This document shows, one piece after another, positions 5,067 through 8,854 of a DNA stretch of 8,854 nucleotides. Source of the DNA: Ktedonobacterales bacterium. Lineage in GTDB: Bacteria; Chloroflexota; Ktedonobacteria; Ktedonobacterales; JADMIN01. Where the stretch lies: assembly GCA_025450405.1 (NCBI GenBank), contig JANWHL010000168.1:1-8854 (forward strand), read 5' to 3'. Position numbers and translations under genes: made by a program. A model generated the notes under the pieces. That model was not told the origin of the DNA, made no database searches, and worked only from the letters and a program-made list of their open reading frames with translations. Position 1 is the first letter of the stretch; each line of letters begins with the position of its first letter.

Positions 5067-5659
5067 TAACTGGGCAGCATGAACGCCAGCACGACGATGA
5101 CGGCGAAGACGAGGACCGCCAGCGCCGCGATCATGCGCAGGTCCTTCTTCACGTAGGCGTAGTGCTCCGGCGTGATAAGGGCGCTGGTGCGCGAGCGTGT
5201 GAGGGTTCGATTGGCGTGCTGCGCCTGGCGGAGCATGGCGGCGGTCGGGGCCGAAGGCGAGGCTGGCCGCGTGGCCACGGCGGCGGGCGAGCGGCCCGCG
5301 GTCAGCGTGGGCGCGGCGGGCTTCGTGGCGGAGCGAGTGGTCGTAGGCAGGGTCGAGCGCGGCGCGGGTCTCGCGACAGATGAGGCGCTGGGAGACGTGG
5401 GCCGGGGGGTGGTGGGCCGCGGCGCGCTGAGCCGGGCTGCCGCGGTGTTTTGCGCGCGGGCGCCATTGGTGGGACGCGCGCCGGTCTCGGTCCCGATGCT
5501 GCCCGAGGCAGTGCCCGCGCTCCCCGTGCTCGTGGCGGCGGTCGTGGCGGTGCTAGTAGCGCTGTTGGGAGTCCGCACCAGCGTCACGTGGTGGTCCTTG
5601 GCGGACGACTGCCGCCGCGCCGCACTGGCCTGCCGGGCGGCCACGGACTTCTTGGCCAT
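5066..5659 (-). CDS. Tail-anchored low-complexity membrane protein
   Basis: A 197-residue protein in three parts. Residues 1-27 are basic and Ala/Ser-rich (MAKKSVAARQASAARRQSSA). Residues 30-140 are a long, probably disordered Thr/Ala/Ser/Pro region with scattered Arg. The conserved-looking end, ITPEHYAYVKKDLRMIAAL (162-180), leads into a single transmembrane helix (176-194), and the protein stops three residues later. This predicts a C-terminal anchor with the disordered part in the cytoplasm. The EHYAYVKKDLR-helix ending resembles small proteins of Chloroflexota that I recall only as hypothetical, with no known function. ATG 5659 follows GGGGAGAG at a normal distance. The gene has its own promoter at 5737-5765 and a strong terminator. 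Confidence 0.7.
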   Translation of the reverse strand: MAKKSVAARQASAARRQSSAKDHHVTLVRTPNSATSTATTAATSTGSAGTASGSIGTETGARPTNGARAQNTAAARLSAPRPTTPRPTSPSASSVARPAPRSTLPTTTRSATKPAAPTLTAGRSPAAVATRPASPSAPTAAMLRQAQHANRTLTRSRTSALITPEHYAYVKKDLRMIAALAVLVFAVIVVLAFMLPS

Positions 5660-5680
5660 TGCTCACTCTCCCCATTCCAA

Positions 5681-5706
5681 GCGTGTCAGTTCGGCGTGTC
5701 AGTTCG
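5681..5706. repeat. 13-bp perfect tandem duplication
   Basis: GCGTGTCAGTTCG occurs twice with no gap (5681-5693 and 5694-5706). It lies in the untranslated leader of the tail-anchored gene, between the promoter and the ribosome-binding site. It may be a binding site or a simple slippage duplication. Confidence 0.6.
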
Positions 5707-6186
5707 CGGCCTCACGCGATACCCGCATTCAAGGCCAGTATACCGTATCACCCCCAACCACGCAAGCGCGAGTGACCAAGCGCCCGACGAGCGTGCGCTG
5801 GCATGCGGGCGCGCCATGACCGGGTAGCAGCGTGGACCCCTGATTCCGCCCGGCAGATCATCGAGCTGGTCCGATTGGTAGACGAAGGCCGAGCGCCTCC
5901 AATAGAGGCCATGGGTCTGGTCACTGGAGGCCGGAACGCGGCCCGCCGCGGTCCCCGCGAGCACCTTCAGGATGAGCGACCACGGCTCCTCACGATCGCG
6001 GTCCCGCGCGGTCCCCTCCACATGATACACACCGGCCGTGGCCACGCCGGTCCAGTCAGAGGCGGGGCGCACGTGGAAGTCGACACGCTCGGTCGATTGA
6101 TGGCCGAGGACCTGGCGCACCACGCCCCTGACCATGTTCTGGTCGAGAGCGGGGAGGTGATGGTCCCGCGGGGTTGGCTCGCTCAT
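5686..6186 (-). pseudogene. Truncated APH-like phosphotransferase (N-lobe remnant)
   Basis: The frame encodes 166 residues, but only the first 121 resemble a family: aminoglycoside/ecdysteroid-type small-molecule kinases. PWSLILKVL (68-76) carries the ATP-binding lysine K74, and THGLYWRRSAFVYQSDQL (91-108) corresponds to the alpha-C helix. LPGGIRGPRCY (111-121) ends the N-lobe. The usual Glu of the alpha-C helix (RREALAYQS in relatives) is Ser here. After Tyr121, at about 5823, similarity stops. The catalytic HGD and Mg-binding DxD segments are missing, and the remaining 45 residues run through the promoter of the next gene. It cannot be an active kinase. ATG 6186 follows AGGT; an in-frame ATG at 6231 is less likely. 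It lies 73 bp after the CocE gene on the same strand. Confidence 0.65.
5737..5765 (-). promoter_or_regulatory. Promoter of the tail-anchored gene
   Basis: Read on the minus strand, TTGCGT (5765-5760) and TATACT (5742-5737) are separated by exactly 17 bp. The -10 matches at five of six positions and the -35 at three. The predicted start is near 5730, giving a leader of about 70 bases that includes the 13-bp tandem repeat. The promoter lies within the open 3' extension of the truncated phosphotransferase frame, which supports that frame being non-genuine there. Confidence 0.5.
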
Positions 6187-6213
6187 GGTGACCTGCCTGT
6201 GAGAGCGCCACGA

Positions 6214-6237
6214 AGCGCGGGCGTTCTTCACCGCGCT
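6214..6237 (-). repeat. Hairpin between the hydrolase and kinase remnant
   Basis: AGCGCGG and CCGCGCT can pair (7 bp) around a ten-base loop in the 73-bp gap after the CocE stop codon. No T-run follows in the direction of transcription, so it is at best a weak transcript-end structure. Confidence 0.3.
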
Positions 6238-6259
6238 CGGGCTGACGGCGCTGTTCTGG

Positions 6260-7909
6260 TCACTCCGCTGAGGGCGTGGCGCCCGCCACGGGTAGGATCA
6301 CCGCCGACGGGTGGGCCGCATCGAGGTAGACTTCCTGGTCGGCGGCGCGGAAGGTGGTGGCCGTGCCCAGCGGCTCGCCGGAGCCGAGATTACGCGCAAA
6401 GCGTGGGTGCGCGCCGCTCGATACCTGGAGCCGGAGCCGGTGGCCCCTGGTGAAGCGGTACGCGGTCGGCCAGAGGTCGACGTGGATCTTCATCGTGCCA
6501 TCGGCGGCGGGCGCGCAGCGACCGGGCCAGAGGCGCAACAAGCCGTCGCAGACATTGACCGAGCGGCCGTTGGGGGCGACGTCGCAGAGGCGGGCAAAGA
6601 AGTCGGTGTGCTCCAGGCTCGACCGCACGTAGAGCTCGGCGGCGACGGGTCCGATCACCTCCAGGTCCGCGGAGAGCGGCGCGCCGGTGTAGACCAGTAC
6701 GTCGGGCCGCGCCTCCAGCCGCCGATTGTCGCGCGGGCCGCCATGGGCGCCGAGAACGATTCCGCCCACGGCGGGGGTCGGATTCGCGGGATCATAGCGG
6801 TAGCCGTCGGGCGGGGCGTCGCCGTTCGTCGGCGTGGGACCCAGGGTCCGACGCTCGCCCAGGTACCAGCGCGTCGCCGTCGCGGACGGCGGCCAGGCAG
6901 CCAGGTCGCGCCAGCCGCCGCCGCCCATTACATGGATACGCACGGGCTTGGCGGGCGCGCGGGGGGGCTCGTCGCGCAGGTAGGCGTCGAACCAGGTCAG
7001 GCTCTCGCGCAGCGCGGCGCCGAGCACGCCGAGCGAGCTGTGCATCCACGGGCCGACGGTCAGCCGCACCGGGCGCCCAGCCCGACGGAGCGCCGCGTAG
7101 TCCGCCAGCTGCTCGGGCAGGAAGATGTCGTACCACCCGGCCACCAGATTCACCGGTGCGGTCACGGCATCGAGGTGGTGGCTGAAGTCGATGTCCTCCC
7201 AGAAGGGTTCGCCAGGCGTGTTGTGCGCGAGCCAGTCCTGGTAGAACTTGACGCGGTGGCCGACGGCCAGCTCGTCGGCCTTGGCCAGCGGGACCGCCGC
7301 GAAGGCCGGCAGGAGCGCGCGGCGCTGGCGGAGCGCGGCCCACTGGATGCGCCACCACGGCATCTCCTGATGGTGGAGCAGGTACGTCCAACTGATGCCT
7401 GTGTCGAGCGCGTAGGATTCGCCCGGATAGGTGAGGCTCCGGAACTGGGATGCCGTGATCTGCGCCGCCAGCGCCTTCAGGTACGGCGGGGCGCCGGTCG
7501 CCACCGCCCATTGGACGAAGCCAAGGTAACTGGGGCCCGACATGCCGACGTTGGGGACGAACCACGCTTGGGCGGCGAGCCAGTCCAGCGTGGCGCGGCC
7601 ATCCCGCGCTTCGTTGCGCATCGCGTCAAACTCGCCCCCCGACCCGAAGGTGCCGCGCACGCTCTGGACGACGACCTGATAGCCGCGCTCGGCGAAGATA
7701 CGTCCGAAGATGCCAAATACGGCCCGCCCGTACGGCGACCGGATCAGCACGATCGGCTCGTGGCCGCCACCGCGCGGGGAGTAGTGGTCCGCCAGCAGCG
7801 TCGCGCCATCGGGCATGGGGACGCGCAGGCCGCGCTCGACGGCGACCGCGTGGGTGCGCGCGGGCGGCAGCCCCGCCAGGCGCGCGACGATCCGGCTGGT
7901 CAGGCTCAT
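6260..7909 (-). CDS. CocE/NonD family serine hydrolase
   Basis: A complete 549-residue member of the CocE/NonD (peptidase S15, X-Pro dipeptidyl-peptidase-like) family, of normal length. The alpha/beta-hydrolase domain begins at RVPMPDGATLLADHYSP (29-45). RSPYGR has the likely oxyanion Tyr60. The nucleophile is Ser127 in GMSGPSYLG, the acid Asp261 in GWYDIFLPEQ and the base His290 in GPWMHSS, matching the cocaine esterase triad. The C-terminal jelly-roll domain (about 320-549) has DLEVIGPVAAELYVRSS and HRLRLQVSSGAHPRF. Such enzymes cleave esters or amides of diverse small molecules; the substrate here is unknown. No signal peptide is evident, so it is probably cytoplasmic. ATG 7909 follows AGGAGG at 10 bases. 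The gene lies 44 bp downstream of the EXPERA gene and probably shares its promoter. Confidence 0.92.
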   Translation of the reverse strand: MSLTSRIVARLAGLPPARTHAVAVERGLRVPMPDGATLLADHYSPRGGGHEPIVLIRSPYGRAVFGIFGRIFAERGYQVVVQSVRGTFGSGGEFDAMRNEARDGRATLDWLAAQAWFVPNVGMSGPSYLGFVQWAVATGAPPYLKALAAQITASQFRSLTYPGESYALDTGISWTYLLHHQEMPWWRIQWAALRQRRALLPAFAAVPLAKADELAVGHRVKFYQDWLAHNTPGEPFWEDIDFSHHLDAVTAPVNLVAGWYDIFLPEQLADYAALRRAGRPVRLTVGPWMHSSLGVLGAALRESLTWFDAYLRDEPPRAPAKPVRIHVMGGGGWRDLAAWPPSATATRWYLGERRTLGPTPTNGDAPPDGYRYDPANPTPAVGGIVLGAHGGPRDNRRLEARPDVLVYTGAPLSADLEVIGPVAAELYVRSSLEHTDFFARLCDVAPNGRSVNVCDGLLRLWPGRCAPAADGTMKIHVDLWPTAYRFTRGHRLRLQVSSGAHPRFARNLGSGEPLGTATTFRAADQEVYLDAAHPSAVILPVAGATPSAE

Positions 7910-7953
7910 GGTTCCCTTACCTCCTCTAGCCCCTCACTCGCGCCGCCGCCAGG

Positions 7954-8490
7954 CTACCGTGTCGCTCCGGCGCGCGTCGGCACCGCAACGGTGAAAGGAT
8001 GCTCGGCCAGACCCATCCGGACGATGATGATCACCGGGAAGACCAGCCAGGGCACGTTCGCCAGCAAGACCAGCGGGAAGTTCGGCGACGGCGTGGCCCC
8101 GGCATACTCCTCGGCCAGAATGATCAGCACGTTGGTGAGCAGCATCGCGGCGTAGACGATGCTGGGAATGCGGATCCAGTCCTTGCCCTTGATGAAGGCG
8201 TAGAGGGCGACGACGTAGAACGGCCCGAAGCCCAGGTTGTCGATCCAGATCGTCATCTTCCACCACGCCGGGCGGGCCATCAGGTCGTGGTCGAACATGC
8301 GCCCCCACCAGTGGATGGCGTCCACGGCGGGGCCCGGCGGCCAGAGAGGATAGGTGAAGTGGTACGGGTTCGCGATGACCAACTGCTCTAGGTCCACCAC
8401 ATAGGTGATGAAGAGCAGGTTCACCAGGAAGAACGCGACGACGGCGATGTCCACCCGCCGCCGCGCCAGGGGCACGACCATCCGTGCCAT
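7954..8490 (-). CDS. EXPERA-domain (EBP/TMEM97-like) membrane protein
   Basis: A 178-residue protein with four hydrophobic helices near residues 13-31, 82-100, 107-127 and 139-158. This is the layout of the EXPERA domain shared by sterol isomerase EBP, TM6SF and TMEM97. Features fitting it are VVDLEQL (31-37) after helix 1, HFTYPLWPP (44-52), the charged ILAEEYAG end of helix 3 with Glu127/Glu128, and ANVPWLVFPVIIIVRM (144-159) in helix 4. The family is best known from eukaryotes, where EBP shifts a sterol double bond. Bacterial members are mostly uncharacterised, so no reaction is claimed. ATG 8490 follows GGAGG at 6 bases. It is the first gene of a probable operon with the CocE hydrolase and has a recognisable promoter upstream. 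Confidence 0.7.
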   Translation of the reverse strand: MARMVVPLARRRVDIAVVAFFLVNLLFITYVVDLEQLVIANPYHFTYPLWPPGPAVDAIHWWGRMFDHDLMARPAWWKMTIWIDNLGFGPFYVVALYAFIKGKDWIRIPSIVYAAMLLTNVLIILAEEYAGATPSPNFPLVLLANVPWLVFPVIIIVRMGLAEHPFTVAVPTRAGATR

Positions 8491-8507
8491 GACGGCCTCC
8501 GATCCAG

Positions 8508-8554
8508 CGACGTCCGCGTCGACGTCCGCGGCAACGCTTTCGCCGACGCGGACG
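8508..8554. repeat. Direct plus inverted repeats in the EXPERA gene leader
   Basis: CGTCCGCGTCG (8511-8521) and CGACGCGGACG (8544-8554) are perfect 11-bp inverted repeats. CGACGTCCGCG is also present twice directly (8508-8518 and 8520-8530, period 12). Because the direct copies overlap the left arm, two alternative pairings with the right arm are partly possible. The element lies between the predicted transcription start and the ribosome-binding site, so it could be an operator or an RNA structure. Confidence 0.5.
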
Positions 8555-8576
8555 CGCCGGGCGAGCGCTTAGCGAC

Positions 8577-8606
8577 AGTAGAGCGCGCGCTGAGCTCGTC
8601 TGTCAA
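8577..8606 (-). promoter_or_regulatory. Promoter of the EXPERA-CocE operon
   Basis: On the minus strand a perfect TTGACA (8606-8601) is followed after 18 bp by TCTACT (8582-8577), which matches the -10 consensus at four of six positions. The expected start is near 8570, about 80 bases before ATG 8490. It begins 21 bp after the stop codon of the serine hydrolase upstream. Confidence 0.55.
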
Positions 8607-8627
8607 TACGCGGTCGCGGCACGGTCG

Positions 8628-8854
8628 CTAGTGGTTAGAGCCGACGTCTTGACCGATGTCCCGGCTGGCGCCCCGACCGCCTTCGCGAGCCAGCCGCGGC
8701 CCAATCTCGTCCATGGAGAGGCCACGCCCACGCCCCCACGCGCGCCGCGCATCTGGCCCGTGGCTGACGAGTACGACGATGGCCGAGTCGCGCGCGGGAA
8801 CAAAGCCGCCCCAGTTGGTGTAGCCGCCTGTGCCGCCATTGTGCCAGTAGAGCC
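8628..8854 (-). CDS. Class C beta-lactamase-fold serine hydrolase, C-terminal fragment
   Basis: The last 74 residues of a protein that starts beyond the window end. LYWHNGGTGGYTNWGGFVPA followed by RDSAIVVLVSHGPD matches the third conserved motif of class C-type serine beta-lactamase-related proteins. There an H-x-G triad replaces KTG, on the strand lining the active site, followed by the GF-x-P-x-R-D-x-A-VVVL strand. The nucleophile motifs SxxK and YxN would lie outside the window. Such proteins act as esterases, D-aminopeptidases or beta-lactamases; the activity cannot be told. The C-terminal tail after MDEIGPRLA is Arg/Gly-rich and not conserved. The same strand carries the EXPERA-CocE operon 137 bp further on, which has its own promoter. 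Confidence 0.75.
   Translation of the reverse strand, partial: LYWHNGGTGGYTNWGGFVPARDSAIVVLVSHGPDARRAWGRGRGLSMDEIGPRLAREGGRGASRDIGQDVGSNH

Noticed and set aside
6311..8155. A 614-codon open frame on the plus strand
   Set aside because: It is antisense to the CocE hydrolase, whose motifs and catalytic triad are unmistakable. Its product is Arg/Gly/Ala-rich and lacks any family feature, as expected for a shadow frame in GC-rich DNA.

Overview
The window is GC-rich bacterial DNA with compact genes on both strands. Codon use is strongly G/C-ending, and promoters and ribosome-binding sites are of ordinary bacterial type. The gene mix suggests a Chloroflexota-like bacterium, possibly Thermomicrobia: a stand-alone TIGR00300/AgrE-type enzyme, a DoxX protein, a single-domain SWIM protein, a Thr/Ala/Pro-rich tail-anchored protein and a CocE-type hydrolase. 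This placement is inference; there is no rRNA, tRNA or marker gene to fix it.

Layout. (a) 1-179 is the end of a nitroreductase/SagB-type oxidoreductase. (b) 275-1597 (+) is a TIGR00300 (LOR/SDH-domain) protein related to archaeal ornithine cyclodeaminase and the C-terminal half of cyanobacterial AgrE/ArgZ. (c) 1825-2427 (-) is a DoxX membrane protein, convergent with it. (d) 2593-3147 (+) is a GNAT acetyltransferase of the AAC(6') type, divergent from doxX across a 165-bp region with a 22-bp-period direct repeat. (e) 3157-3494 (+) is an RpiB/LacA/LacB-family sugar-phosphate isomerase gene broken by two compensating frameshifts and an in-frame TGA. It runs into an unrecognised coding fragment ending at 3731. 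(f) 3732-4533 has no recognised gene, but holds an extended -10 promoter, a tiny ORF with a strong ribosome-binding site and a good intrinsic terminator about 180 bp downstream, which together look like a small transcription unit. (g) 4534-4821 (+) is a SWIM zinc-finger protein. It converges, across a 14-bp-stem terminator, on (h) 5066-5659 (-), a tail-anchored low-complexity protein. (i) 5686-6186 (-) is the N-lobe remnant of an APH-like phosphotransferase whose 3' part is replaced by the promoter region of the tail-anchored gene. (j) 8490 down to 6260 (-) is an apparent two-gene operon, EXPERA/EBP-like membrane protein then CocE/NonD hydrolase, behind a recognisable promoter at 8577-8606. 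(k) 8628-8854 (-) is the C-terminus of a class C beta-lactamase-fold serine hydrolase.

The genes do not form an obvious single pathway. The region looks like an accessory stretch of small-molecule-modifying enzymes with signs of decay: a disrupted isomerase, a truncated kinase and an orphan fragment. I see no CRISPR array, IS element, tRNA or rRNA. The least explained parts are the promoter-to-terminator unit at 3919-4119 and the EXPERA-CocE operon.
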